From positions 1 to 64,000 of the forward strand of contig JAGWOC010000004.1 in assembly GCA_028872875.1 (NCBI GenBank): a stretch of 64,000 nt of DNA. The letters are read 5' to 3'. A program made the position numbers and the translations under genes. Shown here one piece after another: positions 18,217 to 29,342 of this stretch. How positions within the stretch are numbered: the stretch's first letter is position 1; every line of letters starts with the position of its first letter. The notes beneath the pieces were generated by a model. That model saw only the letters and a list, made by a program, of their open reading frames with translations. It was not told where the DNA came from and did no database searches. The stretch comes from Chloroflexota bacterium. GTDB taxonomy: Bacteria; Chloroflexota; Dehalococcoidia; DSTF01; JACRBR01.

Positions 18217-18274
18217 CTCGTACCTCCTTCCGGAGGCTTATGGTCTGCCGGGGCGGCGGCCCCGCGGAGACTCG

Positions 18275-19964
<1,690 letters not shown>

Positions 19965-19968
19965 CGCG

Positions 19969-19997
19969 AGTGTAGCGGCGGCCGGGGCGAGGATCAA
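19969..19997 (-). promoter_or_regulatory. groL promoter
   Basis: On the minus strand TTGATC and TACACT are separated by 17 bp, a good housekeeping sigma match, and CIRCE begins five bases downstream of the -10 box. Confidence 0.7.
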
Positions 19998-20098
19998 GGG
20001 GCGCCGGGGACCCCGCAGGGCGCCGGGGCGCTGCCGGACGGCGCCGGCATGGCGCGGCGGCATGCGCACCGAGCGCGGCGACCGCTACACTGTACGTA

Positions 20099-20587
20099 AT
20101 GGTCCAGCCCGGCGCCGCCGCCCCTGACTTCACGCTGCCCGGCCTCGACGGGCTCGAGTACGCGCTCCACGAGGCGGTCGGGAAGGGGCCGGTGCTCCTG
20201 GCCTTCTGGCAGAAGGACTGCGGCACCTGCAAGCTCGCCGCGCCGTATCTGGACCGCCTGTACGACGCGTACGAGAACCTGACGTGGTCGTTCTGGGCCA
20301 TCTGCCAGAACGACGCGGGAGGCGCCGCCAGCTTCGTGCGCCAGTACGGCTTCCGGCCGACGGTGCTGGTCGATGGCCCGGGGCTCGGGGTTTCCCGCAT
20401 CTACGACCCGGAGTCGACGCCGACGCTGTATCTGATCGAGCCGGAGCAGGGCGTCACGCTCGTCTCGACGGGCTTCGCCAAGGACGAGCTGAACGAGATC
20501 TCGCGCCGGGTCGCCGGGTACGCCGGCGCGGAGTACGTCGAGGTCGCGCCGCCCGGCGATGGCGCGCCGCCCTTCAAGCCGGGTTGA
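20099..20587 (+). CDS. TlpA/AhpC-type thioredoxin-fold protein
   Basis: The 162-residue protein has no signal peptide. It opens with PGAAAPDFTLPGLDG, typical of the peroxiredoxin/TlpA group. The redox motif is in LLAFWQKDCGTCKLAAPYLDRLY (CGTC), and the cis-proline segment is ESTPTLYLIEPE. It should be a cytosolic disulfide reductase or peroxiredoxin-like protein. The only cysteines are those of the CGTC pair, so a TlpA-like reductase is more likely than a peroxidase. It opens a stretch containing other thiol-redox genes (DUF929-like, VKOR). Confidence 0.85.
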   Translation: MVQPGAAAPDFTLPGLDGLEYALHEAVGKGPVLLAFWQKDCGTCKLAAPYLDRLYDAYENLTWSFWAICQNDAGGAASFVRQYGFRPTVLVDGPGLGVSRIYDPESTPTLYLIEPEQGVTLVSTGFAKDELNEISRRVAGYAGAEYVEVAPPGDGAPPFKPG

Positions 20588-20741
20588 GGGCCGCTGCACC
20601 GATAGGCGGTCGCCTGTCGCCGCAGCTTGACAGCGGACAGCCGCACCCAGTTGACGCGCGAAGGGTGCGCGGGGCAGAATCTTGCACAGATCGGCCGATG
20701 GTTATGGTGAGTAGGTTGGAGCCCCGCCGGGGAGTAGCACG

Positions 20742-21623
20742 ATGAAGGAGCTGAAGCTAGGGCTGGCGCTCGGTGCGGGCGGCACGAAGGGCGCCGCGCA
20801 CGTGGGCGTGCTCAAGGTCCTCGACGAGGCCGGGATCAAGGTCCACGCCGTCGCCGGCACGAGCATCGGCTCGCTCTACGGGGGCGCCTATGCGGCCGGC
20901 TACACGCCGGCGTACATGGAAGAGGAGATCCGCACCTGCCCGTCGAGCGAGGTGTTGAGCTTCTTCCGGCACCGCCTGAAGATCCGCCATCGCAACCGGC
21001 TGGCGCGCCGCTTTTACGAGGCGCTCGCCGGCCGTCAGATCGAGACGCTGCCGCTGCCGTTCGCGGCGACCGCGTCGGACATCGAGCGCAACTGCTCCGT
21101 CATCATCGACCGCGGACCGCTGATCGACGCCATCGAGGCGAGCATCGCGATCCCGTTCGTGGCACGGCCGGTGGCGCACCAGGGACGGTACCTGCTCGAC
21201 GGCGGCTTCTGGGACGCCGCCCCGGTCGATGCCGCGGTGCACCTGGGCGCCGACGTGGTGGTGGCGGTGGAGCTGGGCTCGCCGTACCTGCTGCCGGAGC
21301 CGCTGCGCCGGCCGGCGTCGTGGGTGGCCGACCGACTGGACCGCATCGGCAGGCGCCGCACGCTGGCGGGGCTGCCGTTCACAATCGGCGCGATCGCGCA
21401 CGAGGCAGCGGCGGGGCGGATCGCCGACCTGGCGATACGGCCGGCGCTGACACGGGCGAGGGGCAACTCGCCGTTCCACATGAGCCAGTCCCTCGATGCG
21501 GGCATCGAGGCGGCGCGGGCGGCGCTGCCGGCGATCCGCGCGCTGCTCGCTGGCGAGCCCCTGCCGGCGCCAGATGCGCCGTACGCGCCGGCGCAGCTCG
21601 AGCTGGAGGGCGGCACCGCCTGA
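20742..21623 (+). CDS. Patatin-like phospholipase (RssA type)
   Basis: The 293-residue protein carries the oxyanion loop LGAGGTKGAAHVGVL, the nucleophile motif GTSIG near residue 41, and the dyad aspartate in LLDGGFWDAAPVD. This Ser-Asp dyad layout is that of bacterial patatin-like lipid acyl hydrolases of the RssA/YchK group. It has no signal peptide and probably acts on phospholipids from inside the cell. The last about 90 residues, with RPASWVADRLDRIGRRRTLAGLPF, are less conserved and could contact the membrane. The physiological substrate is unknown. Confidence 0.88.
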   Translation: MKELKLGLALGAGGTKGAAHVGVLKVLDEAGIKVHAVAGTSIGSLYGGAYAAGYTPAYMEEEIRTCPSSEVLSFFRHRLKIRHRNRLARRFYEALAGRQIETLPLPFAATASDIERNCSVIIDRGPLIDAIEASIAIPFVARPVAHQGRYLLDGGFWDAAPVDAAVHLGADVVVAVELGSPYLLPEPLRRPASWVADRLDRIGRRRTLAGLPFTIGAIAHEAAAGRIADLAIRPALTRARGNSPFHMSQSLDAGIEAARAALPAIRALLAGEPLPAPDAPYAPAQLELEGGTA

Positions 21624-21724
21624 GCCTGGCACGTCGAGGGTGCCCGGCGCCAGAGCGCACGCGAGGGGCGCGTCGCCGGTCGGCGGATGAGAGGTCATCA
21701 AGACGCCTGCCGTAGACTGACGGC

Positions 21725-22657
21725 GTGCCGAAGCAGCGCAGCGAACCACGACAGGCCGGGCGCAAGCAGGCGGAGCGCCCCACCCGCGGCGCGACGCCGG
21801 GGACGCCCCGGCGGGCCATCCGCGGCCCATCCTTCGTCCAGCGGTATCGTACCGGGCTCCTCCTCGCGGTTGGCGTGACCGTGCTCGTGGCGGGCATCGT
21901 CATCGCCGTGTTGCGGTCGAACACAAGCTCGCCACCCGCCGCCCCGGAGGCGTCCGCCGACCCGGCCGTCATGCAGATGATCACGCAGGTGCCGCAAGCG
22001 ACCTACGACGCGGTCGGCACAGGGAGCGCGAGCAACGCGCTGCGGGTCATTCCCTCGCCCCCGCTTACGGCTGGCGGGAAGCCGGAGGTCCTGTACATCG
22101 GCGCGGAATACTGCCCCTACTGCGCCGCGGAGCGCTGGGCACTGGTGATGGCGCTGAGCCGGTTCGGGACCTTCCAGGGCTTGAAGACGACGCGCTCCGC
22201 GCCGAATGATGTCGACCCCAACACGGCGACGTTCAGCTTCTACGGCTCGACGTATCAGAGCGCCTACCTGTCGTTCGCGGCGGTCGAACAGTACTCGAAT
22301 CAACCGTCGGGCGGCGGGTACACGCCCCTCCAACAGCTCAGCGCCGCACAGGAGCAGATCATCTCGACCTACGATCAGCCTCCGTATGCCACGAACAGCG
22401 GCGCCATCCCCTTCCTGGACATCGGCGGCACGTACGTCATGTCCGGCGCGACCTACGACCCGGGCATCCTGGCGAACATGGACTGGCAACAGATCGCGTC
22501 ACAGCTCCATGACCCGACGTCCGCGCGGGCGAAGGCGATCGTCGGCAGCGCGAACCTCCTGACGGCCGCGCTCTGCAAGGTCACGGGCGGCCAGCCGGCG
22601 GGTGTCTGCCAGGCCGCCGGCACGCAGACGGCGGCCCAATCGCTGCCCGCAGGCTAG
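21725..22657 (+). CDS. Membrane-anchored thioredoxin-fold protein, DUF929-like
   Basis: The 310-residue protein has a basic N-terminus, one membrane segment ([21 protein letters not shown], about residues 42-62) and an extracytoplasmic domain. The domain contains [28 protein letters not shown] (CPYC motif) and ends in a cysteine-bearing tail ([17 protein letters not shown]). This matches DUF929 proteins, thioredoxin-like exported enzymes of actinobacteria and chloroflexi. The next gene, five bases on, is VKOR, which would reoxidise it. Together they form a DsbA/VKOR-type disulfide-forming system. Confidence 0.83.
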   Translation: MPKQRSEPRQAGRKQAERPTRGATPGTPRRAIRGPSFVQRYRTGLLLAVGVTVLVAGIVIAVLRSNTSSPPAAPEASADPAVMQMITQVPQATYDAVGTGSASNALRVIPSPPLTAGGKPEVLYIGAEYCPYCAAERWALVMALSRFGTFQGLKTTRSAPNDVDPNTATFSFYGSTYQSAYLSFAAVEQYSNQPSGGGYTPLQQLSAAQEQIISTYDQPPYATNSGAIPFLDIGGTYVMSGATYDPGILANMDWQQIASQLHDPTSARAKAIVGSANLLTAALCKVTGGQPAGVCQAAGTQTAAQSLPAG

Positions 22658-22662
22658 GCGGC

Positions 22663-23112
22663 ATGAAGGCCAGCCGGCTCATCTCTCTGGCGACGCTCGT
22701 CATGTCCATCGCGGGGCTTGGCGTGTCGGGCTACCTCACCAGCGTGCATTATGCGTCGGTGCCGCTTGCGTGTGGCAGCGGCGGCCTCGTGAACTGCGAG
22801 CAGGTGCTCACGAGCTCGTACTCGACGGCGCTTGCCATCCCCTGGAGCGTCGGCGGCATCGCCTGGTTCGCCGTCAGCGGCGTCCTCGCCGCGGCCGCGC
22901 TCGTGCGCGAACCGGAGCCGCCGTTGCTGCAACCCGCGCAACTCGCGTGGTCGTTCCTTGGCCTGGGTGTCGCGCTCTATCTGGTCGGCGTGGAGGTGAT
23001 CGCGATTGGCAAGATCTGCGCCTGGTGTACGTCGTTGCATGTGCTCATCGTCGCGATCCTCATCCTCACGATCGTCCGGACGCCGGCGCCGGCGAGCGCC
23101 GGCGCTGGCTAG
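22663..23112 (+). CDS. Vitamin K epoxide reductase family protein (VKOR)
   Basis: The 149-residue protein has four hydrophobic segments and the paired cysteines of bacterial VKOR: LACGSGGLVNCEQVLTSSYS in the outer loop and GKICAWCTSLHV (CxxC) near the C-terminus. VKOR passes electrons from exported thiol oxidases to quinone, as DsbB does. It starts five bases after the DUF929-like thioredoxin gene and is followed by lgt, so the operon covers disulfide formation and lipoprotein maturation. The fusion to a thioredoxin domain seen in some VKORs is absent; the partner is separate here. Confidence 0.92.
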   Translation: MKASRLISLATLVMSIAGLGVSGYLTSVHYASVPLACGSGGLVNCEQVLTSSYSTALAIPWSVGGIAWFAVSGVLAAAALVREPEPPLLQPAQLAWSFLGLGVALYLVGVEVIAIGKICAWCTSLHVLIVAILILTIVRTPAPASAGAG

Positions 23113-23184
23113 GAGGTACGTCCCCGGCCAGCAGCGCCGCCCGCCTCAACGACGGGCGGCCCATGTCTCGACGGGTGCGGATCG

Positions 23185-24009
23185 ATGATCGACAACGCCG
23201 CCCTGGCCGCGATCTCTATCGATGTCAATCCGGTCGCGTTTCGCCTGGGCCCGCTGGCCGTCCGCTGGTACGGCATCATGTACGTCGTGGCGATCGTCGT
23301 GGGCGGCCGGGTCGCCCTGCACTACGCCGCGTATGTTCGGGCCGACGTTGAAACGTTGTGGGCGCTCCTGCCGTGGGGTATCGGCGGCGGCCTGCTCGGC
23401 GGGCGGCTCTTCTACGTCGTGCAGAACCGGCAGTTGTACTACGTGGAGCACCCGCAGCACATCCTCGCCTTCTGGGAGGGCGGGATGGCCTTCTTCGGGG
23501 CGGTTGGCGCGGCGCTCGTGACGGTGATCGTGTTCGCGCACCGGCGGCGGACGCCGGTCTGGCCGCTGCTCGACGTCGCCGCGATCTTCGCGGCTGCCGG
23601 ACAGCCGATCGGCCGCGTCGGCAACCTCATCAACGGCGATATCGTGGGCTATCCGACGAAGCTGCCGTGGGGCGTCATCTACACGAATCCCGCGAGCCTC
23701 GCGCCCCGGCTCGGCGTCGCCTACCAGCCGGCGCCGCTGTACGAGATGGCCGCGAACCTGGTGCTCATCGTCGCGCTGTGGTTGGTGCTGCGACGCCGGC
23801 GGCCGCCGGGCCTCGCCGCCTGTCTCTACCTCATCGGCTACGCCGTGACCCAGTTCGTGGTCTTCTTCTGGCGGGCCAACAGCGTCACGGCCCTGGGGCT
23901 GAAGCAGGCGCAGCTCACCGCGATCGTGGCGTTCGCGGCGGGCCTCGTGCTCCTCTGGTGGGTGCTGCGAAACGCACGCTCGCCCACTCCCGGCGCGGAC
24001 GGGGTCTGA
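23185..24009 (+). CDS. lgt: Phosphatidylglycerol:prolipoprotein diacylglyceryl transferase
   Basis: The 274-residue integral membrane protein has about seven hydrophobic segments and the Lgt signature GRVGNLINGDIVGYPT. Other family regions are LAVRWYGIMYVVAI, ARLFYVV-like GGRLFYVVQN and YQPAPLYEMAANLVL. It attaches diacylglyceryl to the lipobox cysteine of exported prolipoproteins, several of which are encoded in this window. The position filled by His in enterobacterial GGMSFHGG is Phe here (GGMAFFGA); other Gram-positive enzymes vary there too. It lies 72 bp after VKOR. Confidence 0.95.
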   Translation: MIDNAALAAISIDVNPVAFRLGPLAVRWYGIMYVVAIVVGGRVALHYAAYVRADVETLWALLPWGIGGGLLGGRLFYVVQNRQLYYVEHPQHILAFWEGGMAFFGAVGAALVTVIVFAHRRRTPVWPLLDVAAIFAAAGQPIGRVGNLINGDIVGYPTKLPWGVIYTNPASLAPRLGVAYQPAPLYEMAANLVLIVALWLVLRRRRPPGLAACLYLIGYAVTQFVVFFWRANSVTALGLKQAQLTAIVAFAAGLVLLWWVLRNARSPTPGADGV

Positions 24010-24081
24010 GGCCGACCGCCGGCGCCCGCAGCATCCGTTACACTGGACGTGCAGATGCCTCGCAGCAGTGGAGGGACGACG

Positions 24082-25017
24082 ATGGTCGCAACAAATGAGC
24101 GTCCGGCAGCCAGCCAGAGCGGCGCGCCCGGCGGCGCCGAGACGGGTACGTGGGCCGTCAAGAAGGGCCTCGCGCAGATGCTGAAGGGCGGCGTCATCAT
24201 GGACGTCGTCACGCCCGAGCACGCGCGCATCGCCGAGGAGGCCGGCGCCTGCGCCGTCATGGCGCTCGAGCGCGTCCCCTCCGACATCCGTGCGCACGGC
24301 GGCGTCGCCCGCATGTCCGACCCGGAAATCATCTCCGCCATCGTCGAGGCCGTGACGATCCCCGTGATGGCGAAGGCGCGTATCGGCCACTTCGTCGAGG
24401 CGCAAGTGCTGGAGGCGCTGGGGGTCGACTACATCGACGAGTCGGAGGTGCTGACGCCGGCCGACGAGGCCCATCACATCAACAAGCACCCGTTCAAGGT
24501 GCCGTTCGTCTGCGGCTGCCGCGACCTGGGCGAGGCGCTGCGCCGGATCGGCGAGGGCGCGGCGATGATCCGCACGAAGGGCGAGGCCGGCACGGGCAAC
24601 GTCGTCGAGGCGGTGCGCCACATGCGCCAGCTCTGGGACGACATCCGCCGCATCCAGAGCCTGCCGGACGACGAGCTGCCGGCGGCGGCGAAAGAGCTGG
24701 GCGCGCCGGTCGAGCTGGTGAAGGAAGTGCACGACCTGGGCAAGCTGCCGGTGGTGAACTTCGCCGCCGGCGGCATCGCGACGCCGGCCGACGCCGCGCT
24801 GATGATGCAGCTCGGCGCCGAGGGCGTCTTCGTCGGCTCGGGCATCTTCAAGTCACAGACGCCGGAGAAGATGGCGAAGGCGATCGTCAAGGCGACGACG
24901 CACTACCGCGACGCCGCGATCATCGCCGAGGTCTCGCGCGGCACCGGCGACCCGATGCGCGGGCTGGAGATCAGCGCCATCCCGGAGCGCGAGATCCTGG
25001 CCAAGCGCGGGTGGTAA
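24082..25017 (+). CDS. pdxS: Pyridoxal 5'-phosphate synthase subunit PdxS
   Basis: ATG 24082 follows GGAGGGA; the track start at 24049 adds 11 unconserved residues. The 311-residue protein shows [35 protein letters not shown], the lysine-bearing [33 protein letters not shown], and the second phosphate site [12 protein letters not shown]. PdxS condenses ribose 5-phosphate, glyceraldehyde 3-phosphate and ammonia into PLP, with ammonia from PdxT. The glutaminase gene pdxT follows but is separated by about 410 bp containing remnants of a hicBA toxin-antitoxin pair, so the normal pdxST operon has been interrupted. Confidence 0.97.
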   Translation: MVATNERPAASQSGAPGGAETGTWAVKKGLAQMLKGGVIMDVVTPEHARIAEEAGACAVMALERVPSDIRAHGGVARMSDPEIISAIVEAVTIPVMAKARIGHFVEAQVLEALGVDYIDESEVLTPADEAHHINKHPFKVPFVCGCRDLGEALRRIGEGAAMIRTKGEAGTGNVVEAVRHMRQLWDDIRRIQSLPDDELPAAAKELGAPVELVKEVHDLGKLPVVNFAAGGIATPADAALMMQLGAEGVFVGSGIFKSQTPEKMAKAIVKATTHYRDAAIIAEVSRGTGDPMRGLEISAIPEREILAKRGW

Positions 25018-25050
25018 CGGCCCGCGCACCCGGGCGGCTGGAGGCGAGAC

Positions 25051-25304
25051 ATGGAGAAGCAGACGGTCCACGCGGTGATCTACAAGGACGCGGGGAGCGA
25101 CCAGTGGGTGGCAACGTGTCTCGAGTACGAAGTCACCACGCAAGGGGATACCGCGAACACGCCGCGGCGATGATCAAGGAGGCCGTTGAGCTGTACCTCG
25201 AAGACGCCGATCCGAAGGATCTCGAATTGTTCTACCAGCCGATCGACGGGGACGTCAGCATCCATGAAGTTGCGGTAGATGCCCCGGCGCTACTCCACCG
25301 CTGA
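25051..25304 (+). pseudogene. Frameshifted HicB-like antitoxin
   Basis: ATG 25051, after GGAGGCGAG, encodes MEKQTVHAVIYKDAGSDQWVATCLEYEVTTQGDT, the N-terminal half of a HicB-family antitoxin, then stops at 25171 in the wrong frame. The C-terminal half, EHAAAMIKEAVELYLEDADPKDLELFYQ, continues in the neighbouring frame to TGA 25302. A one-base-type frameshift near 25145-25160 therefore splits the gene. HicB normally neutralises the HicA RNase. The frameshift and the truncated hicA next to it suggest decay rather than sequencing error, but the latter is possible. Confidence 0.75.
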
Positions 25305-25401
25305 GGTCGCAGCGGCACTCGATCGAGTCGGCATCCGCTTCGTCCGCCGTGATGATCATCGAGTGAGTGTGGGCGCAGCCAGGAAGTCGCCGCGCCGCTG
25401 A
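25279..25401 (+). pseudogene. Truncated HicA-like toxin remnant
   Basis: ATG 25279 overlaps the end of the hicB remnant and encodes 40 residues, MPRRYSTAEVAAALDRVGIRFVRRDDHR, followed by unrelated sequence. The beginning matches HicA toxins (a double-stranded-RNA-binding fold using a histidine), but the catalytic G-S-H and the following strands are missing. It is therefore inactive. It marks a dead toxin-antitoxin locus between pdxS and pdxT. Confidence 0.65.
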
Positions 25402-25428
25402 CGTCGTGCCGTCCGTTACCATGACCGC

Positions 25429-26052
25429 ATGAGCGAGATCACCATCGGCGTGCTTGCGCTGCAGGGCGACTTCGCGGAGCACATCGCGATGCTGCGCGCG
25501 CTCGGCGTCGCCGCCGTCGAGGTGCGCCTGCCGGCGCAGCTCGCCGGCCTCGACGCGCTGATCATCCCCGGCGGCGAGAGCACGACGATCACGCGCCTGC
25601 TCGACATCTACGCGCTGCGCGAGCCGGTCCGCCGCCTGGGCGAGGCAGGGCTGCCGATCTGGGGCACCTGCGCCGGCGCCATCGTGCTGGCGAAGCAGGC
25701 GAGCGACCTCGACCGCCCGAACCTGGCGCTGATGGACATCGACGTCCGGCGCAACGCCTTCGGGCGCCAGGTGGACAGCTTCGAGGAGGACCTGGAGGTG
25801 GCCGGCTTCGGCGAGCCGCCCTTCCACGCCGTCTTCATCCGCGCGCCGATCATCGCGGGCGTCGGCCCGGGGGTCGACGTGCTGGCGCGCCTCGGCGACG
25901 GCACGATCGTCGCCGCGCGCGAGGGGACGCTGCTCGCCACGTCGTTCCACCCGGAGCTGACGGGCGACGCGCGCTTCCACCGCCTGCTCGTCGGCATCGC
26001 CGGGGCGCGGCGGCGCGAGCGCCCGGCGGGCAGCCGCGCGGCGCCGGCGTAG
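25429..26052 (+). CDS. pdxT: Pyridoxal 5'-phosphate synthase glutaminase subunit PdxT
   Basis: The 207-residue protein is a class I glutaminase: IGVLALQGDFAEHIAMLRALG, IIPGGESTTITRLL, the nucleophile in GTCAGAIVLA (Cys) and the His-Glu pair in SFHPELTGD. It supplies ammonia from glutamine to PdxS in the PLP synthase complex. The last about 20 residues (RRRERPAGSRAAPA) are a variable tail. It sits downstream of pdxS, but the hicBA remnants between them may mean that it needs its own promoter. Confidence 0.97.
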   Translation: MSEITIGVLALQGDFAEHIAMLRALGVAAVEVRLPAQLAGLDALIIPGGESTTITRLLDIYALREPVRRLGEAGLPIWGTCAGAIVLAKQASDLDRPNLALMDIDVRRNAFGRQVDSFEEDLEVAGFGEPPFHAVFIRAPIIAGVGPGVDVLARLGDGTIVAAREGTLLATSFHPELTGDARFHRLLVGIAGARRRERPAGSRAAPA

Positions 26053-26123
26053 GGCAGCGCCCCGGCGCACGCCGGGAATCGGTACAATAGCGGCAGGATG
26101 TACCCATACGTGCAGGTCAGCCG

Positions 26124-27074
26124 ATGACGTCGACCGCCCGTACCGTCCTGCCTACCGATCTCGTCGCCCTGGTCTCCTACGACGGGCGCGTCTACGCGAA
26201 CGAGGCGATGACCGCCGACCGCATCGGCAGCGAGACCTCGCCGCACCCCATCGAGACGGCGCTGGAGCAGTGGTTCAGCTTCGCGACGGGGCGCCACACG
26301 TGGATCAGCGTCAAGGGCGCAACGCTGCGGGGGCTGCTCTCGGCGCGCAACCGCGGTTCGAAGCTGGCGTGGGAGGTCGATTGCCTGATCGACGCGGCGA
26401 CCGACAACAGCGCCGTGCTGATGAGCCTGCTCGACCAGATGGCGGATGCGGCGGGCAGGTCGCACGCCCTGCGCATCTTCCTGCGCCTGCCGCACGGCAG
26501 CTTCAGCGAGGAGATCGCCATGCGCTGCGGCTTCGTGCGGTACCGTGGCGAGACGTTGTATCGGCGCGCCGTTGACCGGAATGAGAAGCACGCCGCGCCC
26601 GAGGATGTGCGGCGGCGTGACGACGGCGACCTCCACGCGATCTTCCAGCTCTACAACGCGGTCGTCCCGGAGTGCGAGCGCCGCGTCGAGGCGCTCACGC
26701 TCAACGAGTGGCGGGCGGCGCAGGAGCACCTGGGGCGCACGTCGCACTATGTCCTCCCGCGCGAGGACGGCGTGCGCGGCTGGCTGCGCGTCGCGGCGGA
26801 CGGCGAGATCGGGCGCTTCGCCCTGCTCGCGGCGCACGACGCGCTCGACGAGTTGCTGGAGGCCGCGCTCGCGAAGCTCGCGAACCGCGAGACGATGTGG
26901 ACGCTCGTGCCCGACCGCGACGCCGGGCTGCGGGCCCGGCTCGAGGCGGGCGGCTTCGAGACGGCGGGCGAGTACAGCGTCCTCTGCCGGCGCACCGTGC
27001 GCGCGGTGCCGGAGGCGGCCAGGGCGCCTGCCCGCATCCAGGAGGGCCGGCCCGCGATCGCGCTGAGGAGCTAG
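26124..27074 (+). CDS. GNAT-like N-acetyltransferase-fold protein (uncertain)
   Basis: The 316-residue protein resembles a two-lobed GNAT-type protein. The first lobe includes [27 protein letters not shown] and [16 protein letters not shown], the latter like the C-terminal strand of acetyltransferases. The second lobe starts at about residue 165 ([19 protein letters not shown]), with [24 protein letters not shown] and [16 protein letters not shown]. No clean acetyl-CoA P-loop (Q/RxxGxG/A) is visible, so catalytic activity is doubtful. It precedes the R3H ATPase gene by two bases and is probably co-transcribed and coupled with it. Confidence 0.55.
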   Translation: MTSTARTVLPTDLVALVSYDGRVYANEAMTADRIGSETSPHPIETALEQWFSFATGRHTWISVKGATLRGLLSARNRGSKLAWEVDCLIDAATDNSAVLMSLLDQMADAAGRSHALRIFLRLPHGSFSEEIAMRCGFVRYRGETLYRRAVDRNEKHAAPEDVRRRDDGDLHAIFQLYNAVVPECERRVEALTLNEWRAAQEHLGRTSHYVLPREDGVRGWLRVAADGEIGRFALLAAHDALDELLEAALAKLANRETMWTLVPDRDAGLRARLEAGGFETAGEYSVLCRRTVRAVPEAARAPARIQEGRPAIALRS

Positions 27075-27076
27075 GG

Positions 27077-28684
27077 TTGCAGAAGATCATCACCGACGAC
27101 CTCGATCTGCTGCTGGACGCGCTGCCGCCGCAGATCAGCGGCCCGCTCAAGCGGCGCACCGACAACACCGGGCTGCTCGAAATCGTGATGGATCTGGGCC
27201 GCCGCCCCGAAGCGCGCTACCCGGGCAGCGAGGTCGTGCTCTCCGACATGGAGGTCTCGGCCGAAGACCTGGACTACGTCGTCGGGCGGATCGGCGAGTT
27301 CGGCGACGACAACCGCGCCGGCATCGAGCGCACGCTGCACCGCATCTCGTGCATCCGCAACCGCCGCGGCCGCATCGTCGGGCTGACGTGCCGCGTCGGG
27401 CGGGCGGTGTTCGGCACGATCCGGGTGATCGAGGACCTGATCAAGACCGGCAAGAGCACGCTGCTGCTCGGCCGCCCGGGCGTCGGCAAGACGACCATGC
27501 TGCGCGAGGTGGCGCGGGTGCTCGCCGACGACATGGACAAGCGCGTCGTGATCGTCGACACGTCGAACGAGATTGCCGGCGACGGCGACATCCCCCACCC
27601 GGCGATCGGCCAGGCGCGGCGCATGCAGGTGCCGACGCCGGCGCTGCAGCACGCGGTGATGATCGAAGCGGTCGAGAACCACATGCCGGAGGTGATCGTC
27701 ATCGATGAGATCGGTACGGAGCTCGAAGCCGCCGCGGCGCGCACGATCGCCGAGCGCGGCGTGCAGCTCGTGGCGACGGCGCACGGCAACGAGCTCGAGA
27801 ACCTGATGCTGAACCCGACGCTCGCCGACCTGGTCGGCGGCATCCAGTCGGTGACGCTCGGCGACGAAGAGGCGCGGCGCCGCGGCACGCAGAAGTCTAT
27901 CCTCGAGCGGAAGGCGCCGCCGACGTTCGACGTGGTCGTCGAGATCCAGAACTGGGAGCGCGTGGCGGTGCACGGCGATGTCGCCGAGACGGTCGACGCG
28001 ATGCTGCGCGGTTACAGCATGCCGGCGGAGGTGCGCGAGCTCGGCGATGACGACGAGGTGCGCGTGATCCAGGTGCCGGCGCCGGTGGCGCCGACGCTGC
28101 GCGGCGAGCGGGCCGTGTGGGAGCGGCCGGCCTACGGACGAGGCGAGCGGGCGCCGCAGGCGGGAGGTGAGCCCGCGCCGGGCGGACCCTTTCGGCGCGT
28201 CTACCCGTTCGGGGTCTCGCGCAAGCGGCTGGAACAGGCCATACGGGAGACGGCAGCGCGGGTGGCGATCGCGGAGGAGCTGAGCGAGGCGGACAGCGTG
28301 ATGACGCTGCGCTCGTACTTTCGCCGCAAGCCCCAGGCGCTGCGCGACGCCGAGGCGCGCGGGCTGCCGATCTACGTCCTCAAGACGAATACCGTCGTGC
28401 AGATGGAGCAGAGCCTGCTGTCGCTCCAGGGGCGCCCGGCTGCGGACGGGTCCGACGACATCGCGGGCGCGCCCGTGAACTACGCGATGCAGGAGACCGA
28501 AGATGCGATTACGGGCATGCTCAACGGCGCCGGCCGTTCGGTCGACCTGACGCCGCAGAACTCGTACATCCGCCGGCTCCAGCACCAGATGGCGCAGCGC
28601 TACAACCTCGCGTCGCGGAGCCAGGGGCGCGAGCCCTACCGGCGCGTCCGCATCTACCGCGAGGGCCCGCCGGACGGCTACTGA
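27077..28684 (+). CDS. SpoIIIAA/Ycf45-like AAA ATPase with C-terminal R3H-type domain
   Basis: The start is TTG 27077, two bases after the previous stop, with GAGGAG six bases upstream; it gives 535 residues. The N-terminal ATPase core has Walker [11 protein letters not shown], Walker [11 protein letters not shown] and the sensor region [24 protein letters not shown], the layout of SpoIIIAA/Ycf45 secretion-ATPase relatives. A basic proline-rich linker follows. Then comes a region with [19 protein letters not shown] and, at the C-terminus, [37 protein letters not shown], which matches R3H single-strand nucleic-acid-binding domains. It probably remodels RNA or DNA using ATP; the target is unknown. 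It is coupled to the GNAT-like gene. Confidence 0.88.
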   Translation: MQKIITDDLDLLLDALPPQISGPLKRRTDNTGLLEIVMDLGRRPEARYPGSEVVLSDMEVSAEDLDYVVGRIGEFGDDNRAGIERTLHRISCIRNRRGRIVGLTCRVGRAVFGTIRVIEDLIKTGKSTLLLGRPGVGKTTMLREVARVLADDMDKRVVIVDTSNEIAGDGDIPHPAIGQARRMQVPTPALQHAVMIEAVENHMPEVIVIDEIGTELEAAAARTIAERGVQLVATAHGNELENLMLNPTLADLVGGIQSVTLGDEEARRRGTQKSILERKAPPTFDVVVEIQNWERVAVHGDVAETVDAMLRGYSMPAEVRELGDDDEVRVIQVPAPVAPTLRGERAVWERPAYGRGERAPQAGGEPAPGGPFRRVYPFGVSRKRLEQAIRETAARVAIAEELSEADSVMTLRSYFRRKPQALRDAEARGLPIYVLKTNTVVQMEQSLLSLQGRPAADGSDDIAGAPVNYAMQETEDAITGMLNGAGRSVDLTPQNSYIRRLQHQMAQRYNLASRSQGREPYRRVRIYREGPPDGY

Positions 28685-28703
28685 GCGGCGGCACGGCGCG
28701 CAC

Positions 28704-29264
28704 TCACTCGACGGTCAGCGTGCCGGTCATCTGCTGCGGGTGCACCGAGCACTTGAACGGGTAGGTGCCCGGGCCTGGCGTGAACACGAGGGAGGCTGTC
28801 CCCGGCCCCGTCGTCACGGCCGTGCTGGCAACGACCGCGCCGGCCGGCGTGTAGACGATCACGTCGTGCTGCACGCCGGCGTCCTGGTTGTCGAGCACGA
28901 TCGTCAGCGGCATACCCGCCGCCGCGCGCAGGCCCGGCGCCGAAAACTGCAGGCCGCGCGCCACGAGCGTCAACGTCCGCGGGGTAGGCGGTGGCGGCGG
29001 CGTGGGCGATGCCGGCGCGGGCCGCGGTGAGGGTGGTGCCAGCGGCGCGGGCGACGCCGGTGGCTGTGGCGGCGGGGTGGCGCTCGCCGCCGGCGCGGCG
29101 GTCGCCGCCGGGGGCGTCGCGGTCGCCGCGGCCGACACCGTCGCCGTAGCGACGGCGCGCGGCGTCTGCGTGATGGTCGGCGCCGGCCTTGCCGATGTGC
29201 CGGTGCCACAGGCTGCGGCCAGTGCCGCGCTGGCGAGCACGGCGGTGCTGAGCATCAGACGCAC
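28704..29264 (-). CDS. Cupredoxin lipoprotein with low-complexity linker
   Basis: The 186-residue protein has a lipobox (STAVLASAALAAAC), then about 70 residues of Ala/Pro/Thr/Ser linker. The C-terminal plastocyanin-like domain carries GVQHDVIVY (first Cu ligand His) and PFKCSVHPQQMTGTLTVE (Cys, His, Met). The ligand order H...C...H...M indicates a type 1 blue copper site for electron transfer outside the membrane. It lies downstream of the ScyD-like gene on the same strand, with a strong hairpin between them, so the two may be transcribed separately. Confidence 0.88.
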   Translation of the reverse strand: MRLMLSTAVLASAALAAACGTGTSARPAPTITQTPRAVATATVSAAATATPPAATAAPAASATPPPQPPASPAPLAPPSPRPAPASPTPPPPPTPRTLTLVARGLQFSAPGLRAAAGMPLTIVLDNQDAGVQHDVIVYTPAGAVVASTAVTTGPGTASLVFTPGPGTYPFKCSVHPQQMTGTLTVE

Positions 29265-29288
29265 GGTGGACCCTCTCCCGTGGGGCGC

Positions 29289-29331
29289 AGCGCAGGGGGA
29301 GGACGGGTTGCGCCCTCCCCCTGTCTGCGCT
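29289..29331 (-). terminator. Long hairpin between the ScyD-like and cupredoxin genes
   Basis: AGCGCAG plus GGGGAGG pairs with CCTCCCC plus CTGCGCT in an almost continuous stem around a GC loop. It lies just after the ScyD-like stop codon and probably ends that transcript. Confidence 0.55.
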
Positions 29332-29342
29332 GTGCCTGTCCG

